Positions 1-8,401 of a DNA stretch of 64,000 nt are shown in pieces. Position numbers and translations under genes: made by a program. Position 1 is the stretch's first letter. Every line of letters begins with the position of its first letter. This stretch comes from Paraburkholderia fungorum (GTDB lineage Bacteria; Pseudomonadota; Gammaproteobacteria; Burkholderiales; Burkholderiaceae), in contig NZ_MCAS01000006.1 of the NCBI RefSeq assembly GCF_003610895.1, forward strand, positions 1 to 64,000, in the 5' to 3' direction. Under the pieces are notes generated by a model that saw nothing but the letters and a program-made list of their open reading frames with translations, was not told the DNA's origin and ran no database searches.

Positions 1-3
1 CAT

Positions 4-1856
4 GTGCGCCCAGCATGGGCGCACTCCAGTGGGTGCAAGTCCCACCGTAAGTTGATCACAGCGAGCGAAGCGAAGCGCAACTGCGTGAGGGCGACCCGAC
101 GTGGGGAGGAAGCGTGGAGCGAAACTGCGAGCCGATGGACAAGAACCGGATAGAAGGCGTTACCGATCAGGGCGAGCGGGCATGTAACCGCAAAGCTCTC
201 GTGATCAAGGGGCGGTGGCGTAGATCCGGCGGCTGTGCAGTGAAGGAGTGCGTTCTTACCTGGGGAGATCTCGCCTCATGCCTGAAAGGGCGACGGTGTC
301 GAGCCGGAGCGAGAAGTCAGCAGAGGCCATAGTAGTCACAGGATAAGCCGGGGAGGCTGAAGCTGGTGACGAAGGGCCGAACGGGAAGGAGTGTTCAACG
401 TCATGTCGATGCGACAGGTAATGCGTCAGATGCCCGTGCAAACGGGGCGAGTGGGAGTAGGGCGCGGTGAAGCCGCGCGTGTACCCGTGAGCGACGAAGC
501 CTACTGCCCGCGGCATGAACTCGGGAACACAGGGTCAGCGCTGCTGGAAGCGGCGCTGACGAGAAAGAACCTGAAGCAGGCGTTCAAACGGGTACGGGCT
601 AACGGAGGAGCCGCGGGCGTGGACGGTCTGGATATTGACCAGACGTCGCGTCATCTGGTGACGGCGTGGCCTGTGATCCGAGAGCAGTTGCTGAAGGGGA
701 GGTACCGGCCCAGTCCGGTACGTCGGGTGACGATTCCAAAGCCAGACGGGGGCGAGCGCGAGCTGGGTATCCCGACGGTAACGGATCGGCTGATCCAGCA
801 GGCGTTGCTGCAAGTCTTGCAGCCGGTTCTGGACCCTACCTTCAGCGAGCACAGCTACGGCTTCCGGCCCGGACGGCGTGCGCACGACGCAGTACTCGCC
901 GCGCAATCGTACGTGCAGTCAGGCCGGCGAATCGTGGTGGACGTTGATCTGGAGAAGTTCTTCGACCGGGTCAACCACGACATCCTGATCGACCGTTTGC
1001 AGAAGCGGATTGGAGACGCTGGCGTAATCCGGCTGATCCGTGCGTACCTGAACAGCGGCATCATGGATGACGGCGTGGTCCAGCAGCGGGATCAGGGCAC
1101 GCCGCAGGGCGGCCCGCTATCCCCACTGCTGGCCAACGTACTGCTCGACGAGGTGGACAAGGAACTGGAGCGGCGGGGTCACTGCTTCGCACGCTACGCC
1201 GACGACGCGAATGTTTACGTTCGGAGCCGTCGTGCGGGCGAACGGGTGATGGCGCTGCTGCGACGCCTGTATGGTCGACTGCGTCTGAAGGTCAACGAGA
1301 CCAAAAGTGCGGTCGCGAGTGTGTTCGGTCGCAAGTTTCTGGGCTACAGCCTGTGGGTCGCTCGGGGCGGTGTAGTGAAGCGCAAGGTGGCGGCCAAACC
1401 GCTGCAGGCGTTCAAACACCGTATCCGTGAACTGACCCGTCGCTCTGGCGGGCGCAGCATGAAGGAAGTGGTAGAGCGGTTACGGTCTTATGTGCAGGGT
1501 TGGAAAGCGTACTTCCGGCTGGCGCAAACGCCACGAGTCTGGCTGGAATTGGACAAATGGGTGCGTCACCGGCTGCGGGCTATCCAGCTTAAACACTGGC
1601 GCCGTGGCACGACGATTTACCGGGCGCTGCGTGTGCTGGGTGCGCCGTTCACGGTGGCACAACAGGTGGCGGCCAACAGTCGTCGCTGGTGGCGCAATAG
1701 TGACCGGCTGCTCAAGAGTGTGCTGAGCATCGCTTACTTCGACCGGCTGGGTGTACCCCGGCTCTCCTAACCTCAACTTCCCGAACCGCCCGGTGCGGAC
1801 CCGCATGCCGGGTGGTGTGGCAGGGGTACGGCCTCATGGCCGTCCCCTATGCCGAT
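4..1856 (+). mobile_element. Group II intron (retroelement), near-complete
   Basis: A self-splicing retroelement carrying its own maturase gene. The 5' end GTGCGCC at 4 fits the bacterial GTGYG start. Domain V can be folded at 1785-1816: a 9-bp stem, a TG bulge at 1806-1807, a 4-bp distal stem and a GACC loop. Domain VI follows at about 1819-1853 with a bulged A at 1849, eight bases from the proposed 3' end ...CCGAT at 1856. Only three bases of 5' exon lie in the window, so the target site cannot be read. The intron sits just beyond the 3' end of yggX and next to a yggX terminator-like hairpin. Boundaries are inferred from folding by eye; splicing is not shown. Confidence 0.9.
403..1770 (+). 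CDS. ltrA: Group II intron reverse transcriptase/maturase
   Basis: Multifunctional intron-encoded protein that helps the intron RNA fold and splice and copies it into DNA at the target. The reverse-transcriptase palm is clear: GIPTVTDRLIQQALLQVL, YGFRPGRRAHDAV, then the catalytic ARYADDANVY motif around residue 265. A maturase domain X follows (LRSYVQGWKAYFRLAQTP). No HNH endonuclease domain follows domain X; the protein ends about 14 bases before intron domain V. The reading frame could begin at GTG 391, but the AAGGAG at 386-391 is better placed for the ATG at 403, giving about 455 aa. The frame is intact, so the element may be active. It has no functional link to neighbouring genes. Confidence 0.93.
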   Translation: MSMRQVMRQMPVQTGRVGVGRGEAARVPVSDEAYCPRHELGNTGSALLEAALTRKNLKQAFKRVRANGGAAGVDGLDIDQTSRHLVTAWPVIREQLLKGRYRPSPVRRVTIPKPDGGERELGIPTVTDRLIQQALLQVLQPVLDPTFSEHSYGFRPGRRAHDAVLAAQSYVQSGRRIVVDVDLEKFFDRVNHDILIDRLQKRIGDAGVIRLIRAYLNSGIMDDGVVQQRDQGTPQGGPLSPLLANVLLDEVDKELERRGHCFARYADDANVYVRSRRAGERVMALLRRLYGRLRLKVNETKSAVASVFGRKFLGYSLWVARGGVVKRKVAAKPLQAFKHRIRELTRRSGGRSMKEVVERLRSYVQGWKAYFRLAQTPRVWLELDKWVRHRLRAIQLKHWRRGTTIYRALRVLGAPFTVAQQVAANSRRWWRNSDRLLKSVLSIAYFDRLGVPRLS

Positions 1857-1861
1857 TGAAA

Positions 1862-1897
1862 CGCTTTGGCCGCGGTGGCAAAAGTGGGGCCAAAGCG
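1862..1897 (-). terminator. Inverted repeat at the yggX 3' end, interrupted downstream by the intron
   Basis: A perfect 10-bp inverted repeat (CGCTTTGGCC and GGCCAAAGCG) with a 16-base loop lies 27 bases beyond the yggX stop. Read on the minus strand it is followed by only TTTCA before the intron boundary at 1856, so it looks like the yggX terminator whose T-tract side was entered by the intron. The short T-run makes terminator activity uncertain. Confidence 0.5.
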
Positions 1898-1923
1898 GGG
1901 TTCAAGCGTGATTCAGGCGTGAC

Positions 1924-2199
1924 TTATTCGGCCGCCGGCGGCACATAGCCCTGCGCCGTATCCGCGCCTTCGCCGAAGAAGAACTTTTCGGTCTGCTTCA
2001 TCAGATATTGGCGCGCACGCGGATCGGCCATGTTCAGGCGGTTCTCGTTGATCAGCATGGTTTGCTGCTTCAACCAGGCCTGCCAGGCTTCCTTGGAAAT
2101 ACCTTCGTAGATCCGCTTGCCGAGTTCGCCCGGCAGCGGCGGGAAATCGAGACCTTCGGCTTCCTTGCCGAGCTTCGCGCATTGAACCATACGAGTCAT
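1924..2199 (-). CDS. yggX: Probable Fe(2+)-trafficking protein YggX
   Basis: Small cytoplasmic protein of the YggX family, linked in enterobacteria to protection of iron-sulfur clusters from oxidation and to iron handling; its exact reaction is unsettled. The 91-aa length matches the family (about 90 aa), and the characteristic N-terminus [19 protein letters not shown] with a single conserved Cys and the C-terminal helical part ([19 protein letters not shown]) are present. It lies 55 bp downstream of argA in the same direction and could be co-transcribed with it. The group II intron lies just past its 3' end but does not touch the coding sequence. Confidence 0.95.
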   Translation of the reverse strand: MTRMVQCAKLGKEAEGLDFPPLPGELGKRIYEGISKEAWQAWLKQQTMLINENRLNMADPRARQYLMKQTEKFFFGEGADTAQGYVPPAAE

Positions 2200-2254
2200 G
2201 CTGTGCTTCTCCTATATCGGTGTGGGGGCGGGCAGTCGCTTTATATGGGGTCGC

Positions 2255-3643
2255 TTAGAGCTGTTTCATCAGCACGAGCGACTTGCGCTGCCAGTTATAG
2301 AGTCGGCGGCGGTCTTCCGGCAGGTCGTCGACCGTGACCTTGACGAAGCCGCGCTTGAGGAACCAGTGTTCGGTGCGCGTAGTAAGCACAAAAATCCGCG
2401 TGAGGCCGCGTGCCCGGGCGCGTTGTTCGATGCGCTTGAGCAGACGCTCGCCGTCGCCGGTGCCTTGTGCTTCAGGCGCGACCGTCAGACACGCCATTTC
2501 GCCGATGCGCTCCTGCGGATACGGATACAGCGCCGCGCAGCCGAACAGCACGCCATCGTGCTCGATCACCGAGAAATGGTCGATGTCCCGTTCGATCTGG
2601 TGACGGCCTCGCCGTACCAGCGTGCCGTCGGATTCGAGCGGCTCGATCAGCGAAAGAATGCCGCCGACGTCGTCCGGCGTGGCTTCGCGCAGGCTTTCGA
2701 GGTTCTCGTACGAGATCATCGTACCCACGCCGTCGTGCAGGAACAGTTCGAGCAGCAGGCTGCCGTCGAGCGCGTAGGGGATGATGTGCGCCCGCGCTAC
2801 GCCGCCGCGGCAGGCCCGGATGGAATGCTTCAGATAAAAGCCTGCGTCGCCGGTGACTTCGCCGCTTTCATGCAGCTTGTAGGCGTCGTCGAGCGACAGT
2901 TCGCGGACCAGTTCGGGGCCGTTTTCGCCGGTTTCCATCAGGCCCGGCGTTTCAGTCAGGAACACGATCTTGTCGGCACGCAGCGCGATGGCGGCAGCGG
3001 AGGCCACGTCTTCCATCGACAGATTGAATGCCTCGCCGGTGGGCGAAAAGCCGAGCGGCGAGAGCAGCACGAGCTTGCGGCTTGCGAGCGAATGGCGGAT
3101 CGAATCTGCGTCGATCTTGCGCACCACGCCGGTGTGGGCGAAATCGACGCCGTCCAGAATGCCGACCGGGCGCGCCGTCACGAAGTTGCCGGACACCACG
3201 CTGATGTGCGCGTGCGCCATCGGCGTGTTCGGCAAGCCCTGGCTGATCGCCGCCTCGATATCCAGACGCACTTCGCCGGCCGCTTCTTTCGCGGACTCCA
3301 AAGCGCGCGCGTCGGTAATGCGCATGCCGTGCGAAAACTCGGATTCCACGCCGTGCAGGCTCATCTGCTCTTCGACCTGCGGTCGCGAGCCGTGCACCAG
3401 AACGATCTGGATACCCATGGCCTGCAGCAGCGCGATGTCCGACACGAGCGCATTCAGGAGCCCCTGATGCACCACTTCGCCGCCAAAACCGACGACGAAC
3501 GTCTTGTTACGGAACGCATGGATGTAAGGGGCGACTGAGCGCATCCAGTCGACGAATTGCGCGTGCTGGGCGAGGTCTTCCGTTGCTCCGGCGGGGGCAG
3601 GAACACTCGCGGGCGCGGGGACGAGGTCGGTTTGGGAATTCAT
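2255..3643 (-). CDS. argA: N-acetylglutamate synthase (amino-acid N-acetyltransferase)
   Basis: Makes N-acetyl-L-glutamate from glutamate and acetyl-CoA, the first step of arginine biosynthesis, in the cytoplasm. The protein (462 aa) has an N-terminal amino-acid-kinase-like domain (KTFVVGFGGE near residue 50, LVHGSRPQVEEQM, typically the arginine-feedback domain) and a C-terminal GNAT acetyltransferase domain from about residue 315 (LTVAPEAQGTGDGERLL is the acetyl-CoA loop; LTTRTEHWFLKRGF follows). The longer open frame reaches 4129 but that part is antisense to hrpA; the start at ATG 3643 gives the usual ArgA length. It diverges from hrpA with only 23 bp between the start codons. The ArgA type with a GNAT domain is distinct from the ArgJ route. 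Confidence 0.95.
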   Translation of the reverse strand: MNSQTDLVPAPASVPAPAGATEDLAQHAQFVDWMRSVAPYIHAFRNKTFVVGFGGEVVHQGLLNALVSDIALLQAMGIQIVLVHGSRPQVEEQMSLHGVESEFSHGMRITDARALESAKEAAGEVRLDIEAAISQGLPNTPMAHAHISVVSGNFVTARPVGILDGVDFAHTGVVRKIDADSIRHSLASRKLVLLSPLGFSPTGEAFNLSMEDVASAAAIALRADKIVFLTETPGLMETGENGPELVRELSLDDAYKLHESGEVTGDAGFYLKHSIRACRGGVARAHIIPYALDGSLLLELFLHDGVGTMISYENLESLREATPDDVGGILSLIEPLESDGTLVRRGRHQIERDIDHFSVIEHDGVLFGCAALYPYPQERIGEMACLTVAPEAQGTGDGERLLKRIEQRARARGLTRIFVLTTRTEHWFLKRGFVKVTVDDLPEDRRRLYNWQRKSLVLMKQL

Positions 3644-3666
3644 GCCGGGGATTATAATGCGCCCCC
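3644..3666. promoter_or_regulatory. Divergent argA/hrpA start region with palindromic -10 box
   Basis: The whole gap between the two divergent start codons is 23 bp and contains ATTATAAT at 3651-3658. This 8-mer is its own reverse complement, so it presents TATAAT in both directions: plus strand 3653-3658, eight bases before the hrpA ATG, and minus strand 3656-3651, seven bases before the argA ATG. Initiation from either would give leaderless or nearly leaderless transcripts. The -35 elements are weak (TTGGGA at 3632-3637 for hrpA, spacing 15). Promoter function is inferred. Confidence 0.5.
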
Positions 3667-6600
3667 ATGTCGAATGTACCCAAAAGTCCCGCTGCGGCGA
3701 ACGAGAATGCAGCGCCGGCCGCCGATCAGGTGAAGCCTGGCGACGCTGCGCGCCGCGAAACGCCGGACGCCCACCGCAACACGCCGGAAACGGCGCGCGA
3801 GCCGCGCCGCAACGCGCCGGGCGCGGAGTCGTCTGCACAGAAAAAAAACCCGCCGCAGGGCGTGCGCCGGGAGGCGGGCGCGCAGGCGCCGAAAAACGCT
3901 CGTGAGGGGCACAAACAGCCGCCGCACGGCGATGCCGCGCGTAAGCAACCGCATGCCGGCGACGCCGGGCAACCAGCGCCTCGCAACGATGGCCACGCGC
4001 AGAAAATGCCGCAAGGCCCACGCCAGCCTCACGCGGACGAGCGGCGTGCCCGTTCCGGCGGAGCTCGCGAGGCGAATCAGCAAGGCGGCCAGCCGCGCCG
4101 AGACGCCGGCGCCCCTGCGCAGAAAACACCGCAAGCGAGCGGCGCCGCGCACAACGAACGCCGCGAGCCGCGCGCGCCGCGCGTTCAACGCGTGGTCGAA
4201 CCGAACCCGATTCCGGCGATCACTTTCCCCGAAGCGTTGCCGGTGTCTGGCCGCCGCGAGGAGATCGCGCGCGCCATCGAGCAGAATCAGGTCGTGATCG
4301 TCTGCGGCGAGACCGGCTCGGGTAAGACCACCCAGTTGCCGAAAATCTGCCTCGAACTCGGCCGTGGTCTCGGCGCGGGCGGCAGCGGCCTGATCGGCCA
4401 CACCCAACCGCGCCGGATCGCGGCATCGGCGACGGGCCGCCGTATCGCCGAGGAACTCGGCACGCCGTTTGGCGAAGTGGTCGGCTACAAGGTGCGTTTT
4501 AACGACAATCTGTCGCCGGGCGCGTCGGTCAAACTCATGACCGACGGCATTCTGCTCGCCGAAACGCAGACCGATCCGCTGCTGAAAGCCTACGACACGC
4601 TGATCATCGACGAAGCGCACGAGCGCAGCCTGAACATCGATTTCCTGCTGGGCTATCTGAAGGAAATCCTCGTCAAGCGGCCCGATCTGAAGCTGATCGT
4701 GACCTCGGCGACAATCGACGCCGATCGCTTCGCGCGCCATTTCGGCAGCGACGAGAAGCCTGCGCCGGTGATCGAAGTGAGCGGCCGGCTGTATCCGGTC
4801 GAGATGCGCTACCGGCCGGTCGCGGAAGACAGTCCGGCGGTGAAGTCGGCAGAAGGCTCTTCCGCATCGTCGTCGCGTGAACGGCCGAAAACCCAGCGCG
4901 AAACCGACCGCGATCTGATGGAAGCGATCGTCGACGCGGTCGACGAACTGTGCCGCGAAGGCGCTGGCGACGTGCTCGTGTTCCTGCCCGGCGAGCGCGA
5001 GATTCGCGATACCGCCGAAGCGTTGCGCAAGCATCATCCGCCGCATACGGAAATTCTGCCCTTGTTCGCGCGCCTGTCGGCCGCCGAACAGGAGCGCGTG
5101 TTCCGCACCTCGAACGCGCGCCGCATCGTGCTCGCGACCAATGTCGCCGAGACTTCGCTGACCGTGCCGGGGATTCGCTACGTGGTCGATACGGGCCTCG
5201 CGCGCGTGAAGCGCTATTCGTATCGCAACAAGGTCGAGCAACTGCAGGTCGAATCGATTTCGCAGGCCGCCGCGAATCAACGGGCAGGGCGTTGCGGCCG
5301 GGTTGCCGACGGTGTCTGTATTCGTCTGTACGAGGAAAGCGACTATCAGGGCCGCGCGCGCTTCACCGATCCGGAGATTTTGCGCTCGTCGCTGGCGTCG
5401 GTCATTCTGCGCATGAAGTCGCTGCATCTGACGGCGATCGAAACCTTCCCCTTCATCGAGCCGCCGCCCGGCCGCGCGATTGCCGACGGTTATCAGCTGC
5501 TCAACGAACTGGGCGCCGTCGACGACGACAATCAGCTCACGCCGCTCGGCCGTGAACTGGCGCGCTTGCCGCTCGACCCGCGCGTCGGGCGGATGATTCT
5601 CGCCGCGCGCGATCAGCAGGCGCTGAAGGAAGTGTTGATCATCGCCAGCGCTTTGTCGGTGCAAGATCCGCGCGACCGGCCGATCGAAGCGCAGGAGCAG
5701 GCCGACCAGGCACATCGCCGGTTCGCCGACGAGCGCTCCGAATTCCTGCAATGGCTGAAGATCTGGAACTGGTTCGAAGAAGCGATTGCCCACAAGAAAT
5801 CGAACCGGCAATTGCAGGACGAGTGCCGTAAGAACTTCCTGTCGCAACTGCGCCTGCGCGAATGGCGTGACGTGCACTCGCAACTGCTCACCGTGGTGCG
5901 TGAGCACGGTTGGCGTCTGAACGAGGCCGAAGCGACCTTCGAGCAGATTCACCTCGCGTTGTTGACCGGCCTGCTCGGCAATATCGGCTTGAAAGCCGAC
6001 GACGAGCCGTATTTCCTCGGCGCGCGCAGCATCAAGTTCTACCTGTGGCCGGGCTCGGCGCTGGTGAAGAAGGCCGGGAAGTGGGTGATGGCCGCGGAAC
6101 TGGTCGAGACGAGCCGTCTGTACGCACGCTGTATCGCGAAGATCGAGCCGGAATGGATCGAGAAGATCGGCGAGCATCTGCTAAAGAAGTCATTGTCCGA
6201 ACCGCATTGGGAAAAGCGCGCGGCGCAGGTGTCGGCGTTCGAGCGCGCAATGCTGTACGGCCTGCCGATCTATCACCGGCGGCGCGTGAGCTTCGGCAAA
6301 CAGGACCCGGCGCGCGCGCGCGAGCTGTTCATTCGCGGTGCGTTGGTGGAGGGTGAGTTCGACACGAAGCTCGCGTTCTTCGCGCACAACCGCAAGCTGC
6401 TCGCCGATATCGAGCAACTGGAACACAAGTCGCGCCGTCAGGACGTGCTGGTCGACGACGAACTGATTTTCGGCTTCTACGATCAGGCCTTGCCGCAAGG
6501 CATTTACACCGGTGCCTCGTTCGAGCGCTGGTATCGCGACGAGGTGAAGAAGAGCGGCCAGCCGGAAGACAAATTGCGGCTGCTGTATCTGTCGCGCGAC

Positions 6601-8145
6601 GATCTGATGCGGCACGAAGCCGCCGGCGTGACGACCGATCTGTTCCCGAAGCGGATGACGATGGCGGGTGTCGAGATGGCGCTCACGTATCACTTCGAAC
6701 CCGGTTCGCCGCGCGACGGCGTGACGCTCGCGGTGCCGCTGTATGCGCTCAATCAGGTCGACGCGCGCCGTTGTGAATGGCTCGTTCCGGGCATGCTGAA
6801 AGAGAAGGCGCAACTGTTGCTGAAATCGTTGCCGCAGAAGTTGCGACGCCATTGCGTGCCGCTGCCCGAGTACGCGGCAGGTTTCGTCGATCGGCATAGT
6901 GGTCCTCGCTTCGGCGCGGGCGGTTTGCTCGAGTCGCTGATCGCGGATGTTCGCGAGCAGACCCAGGTCGCGATGAAGCAATCGGACTTCAAGCTCGAAA
7001 CGCTGACGCCCCATCTGTTCATGAACTTCAAGGTCATCGACGAGCATGGGCGGCAACTCGCGATGGGCCGGAATATGTCGCAATTGCGCGCTGAACTCGG
7101 CGGCCAGGCGCAGCAGCATTTTCAGAAGATTGCGTCCAGTGCGGCCGGGGCGGCGCTGGCGGATGCGGGCGGCGGCAGCGTTGCGGCTGGCTCGCAGGCT
7201 GCCGGCTCAGCCGGCGCGGCGCCGCAGGGCAGGGGCGCGGCTGCGTCCGGTCCGCAGACCGTGTCGCAAGGCGGCGGTGCACCGGCGACCGCGCTCTACG
7301 AAAAACTCACGACGTGGAATTTCGGCAAGCTCCCTGAGTTGCTGGAAATTCGCCGCGGCGGCCAGACCTTGTTCGGCTACCCGGCGTTGGTGGATCGCGG
7401 CACGCACTGCGACGTCGAAGTATTCGATTCACCGGACGAAGCCGCGCGGATTCATCGCGCGGGGTTGCGCCGCCTGTTCGCGCTGCAGTTGAAGGAACCG
7501 ATCAAGTATCTGGAAAAGAACCTGCCGGGTTTGCGCGAAATGGCGATGCAGTTCATGCCGCGCGGCACTCAGGAGGAACTGCGCGATCAACTGATCGACA
7601 CGGCGCTCGATCGCGCCTGTCTGCAAGACCCCTTGCCGGCCGATGACGTCAGCTTCCACACGCGCCGCGACGAAGGCCGTAGCCGCCTGACCTTATTGGC
7701 TCAGGAAATTGCCCGCCTTGTCGGGCAGATTCTTGGCGAATACGCGACCGTGACGAAAAAACTGACGCAGGCGAAGTCGTTCACGGCCGCGCATGCGGAC
7801 ATACAGAACCAGCTGGATAGCCTGATCGGCAAACGCTTCGTAGTCGATACGCCGTATGCTCAGCTGTCGCACTTCCCGCGCTACCTGAAGGGCATTGCGC
7901 TGCGCATCGACAAACTGAAGGCCGACTCTGCGCGTGACGCCCGTCAGTTCGCCGAATTCCAGCCGCTTCTGCAGAACTACCAGCGCGCGCTCGCACAACG
8001 CGGCGGCGTGCTGGACACGCGGCTGTCGGAGTTCCGCTGGCTGTTGGAGGAGTTGCGTATTTCGCTGTTCGCGCAGGAGCTTCGTACGCCGATGCCGGTT
8101 TCGGTGAAGCGTCTCTATAAGGTATGGGAATCGATGCAACGCTGA
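3667..8145 (+). CDS. hrpA: ATP-dependent RNA helicase HrpA (DEAH family)
   Basis: Large cytoplasmic DEAH-box RNA helicase; in E. coli HrpA acts on stalled ribosomes and mRNA processing. The 1492-aa protein shows motif I GETGSGKTTQLPK near residue 214, DEAH near 315, SAT in SATIDADRFARHF near 347 and motif VI QRAGRCGR near 538, followed by the helicase-associated region and the long C-terminal DUF3418-type region typical of HrpA. It is longer than the roughly 1300 aa usual in enterobacteria because of about 180 N-terminal residues rich in Ala, Pro, Arg, Asn and Gln (probably disordered, basic), and an Ala/Gly-rich insert around residues 1155-1205. The ATG at 3667 has no visible ribosome-binding site and lies eight bases after a TATAAT box. 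Confidence 0.96.
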   Translation: MSNVPKSPAAANENAAPAADQVKPGDAARRETPDAHRNTPETAREPRRNAPGAESSAQKKNPPQGVRREAGAQAPKNAREGHKQPPHGDAARKQPHAGDAGQPAPRNDGHAQKMPQGPRQPHADERRARSGGAREANQQGGQPRRDAGAPAQKTPQASGAAHNERREPRAPRVQRVVEPNPIPAITFPEALPVSGRREEIARAIEQNQVVIVCGETGSGKTTQLPKICLELGRGLGAGGSGLIGHTQPRRIAASATGRRIAEELGTPFGEVVGYKVRFNDNLSPGASVKLMTDGILLAETQTDPLLKAYDTLIIDEAHERSLNIDFLLGYLKEILVKRPDLKLIVTSATIDADRFARHFGSDEKPAPVIEVSGRLYPVEMRYRPVAEDSPAVKSAEGSSASSSRERPKTQRETDRDLMEAIVDAVDELCREGAGDVLVFLPGEREIRDTAEALRKHHPPHTEILPLFARLSAAEQERVFRTSNARRIVLATNVAETSLTVPGIRYVVDTGLARVKRYSYRNKVEQLQVESISQAAANQRAGRCGRVADGVCIRLYEESDYQGRARFTDPEILRSSLASVILRMKSLHLTAIETFPFIEPPPGRAIADGYQLLNELGAVDDDNQLTPLGRELARLPLDPRVGRMILAARDQQALKEVLIIASALSVQDPRDRPIEAQEQADQAHRRFADERSEFLQWLKIWNWFEEAIAHKKSNRQLQDECRKNFLSQLRLREWRDVHSQLLTVVREHGWRLNEAEATFEQIHLALLTGLLGNIGLKADDEPYFLGARSIKFYLWPGSALVKKAGKWVMAAELVETSRLYARCIAKIEPEWIEKIGEHLLKKSLSEPHWEKRAAQVSAFERAMLYGLPIYHRRRVSFGKQDPARARELFIRGALVEGEFDTKLAFFAHNRKLLADIEQLEHKSRRQDVLVDDELIFGFYDQALPQGIYTGASFERWYRDEVKKSGQPEDKLRLLYLSRDDLMRHEAAGVTTDLFPKRMTMAGVEMALTYHFEPGSPRDGVTLAVPLYALNQVDARRCEWLVPGMLKEKAQLLLKSLPQKLRRHCVPLPEYAAGFVDRHSGPRFGAGGLLESLIADVREQTQVAMKQSDFKLETLTPHLFMNFKVIDEHGRQLAMGRNMSQLRAELGGQAQQHFQKIASSAAGAALADAGGGSVAAGSQAAGSAGAAPQGRGAAASGPQTVSQGGGAPATALYEKLTTWNFGKLPELLEIRRGGQTLFGYPALVDRGTHCDVEVFDSPDEAARIHRAGLRRLFALQLKEPIKYLEKNLPGLREMAMQFMPRGTQEELRDQLIDTALDRACLQDPLPADDVSFHTRRDEGRSRLTLLAQEIARLVGQILGEYATVTKKLTQAKSFTAAHADIQNQLDSLIGKRFVVDTPYAQLSHFPRYLKGIALRIDKLKADSARDARQFAEFQPLLQNYQRALAQRGGVLDTRLSEFRWLLEELRISLFAQELRTPMPVSVKRLYKVWESMQR

Positions 8146-8247
8146 GTGGCCCGTCGGGCGGGGGCGCCGCAGGTGCATGCCCCCGCGCCATCCAGGCGGC
8201 GCGGGCCGTAGGCTGAAACGTGTTTGCAGTGCGTTTGCAGCGCGGAC

Positions 8248-8292
8248 AAAAAAGCGCGTGACACCGCTCCTTTTGGGAGTGACATCACGCGC
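8248..8292 (-). terminator. Terminator of the autotransporter gene
   Basis: Read on the minus strand, an 8-bp stem (arms at 8254-8261 and 8285-8292), an internal loop and a second short stem closed by AAAA are followed by TTTTTT (8253-8248). This is a convincing intrinsic terminator for the minus-strand adhesin gene ending at 8402. A second hairpin with the same GCGTGAC/GTCACGC arms lies at 8356-8388, between the stop codon and this terminator. Confidence 0.8.
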
Positions 8293-8401
8293 AAAGGGCG
8301 GGGCCCTTTCGGACCCGCGCCTGCTCGCTGCGAGTACAGCAACGCTACTGACTTCCGCGTGACTAGCCCGGATCGAACCGGTCACGCGTCCTGCCAAAGT
8401 T

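Noticed and set aside
2198..3538. 446-aa plus-strand frame opposite argA
   Set aside because: Shadow of argA without ribosome-binding site or motif.
3652..6177. 841-aa minus-strand frame opposite hrpA
   Set aside because: Arg/Ala-rich composition typical of reverse frames in GC-rich genes; no recognisable motif.
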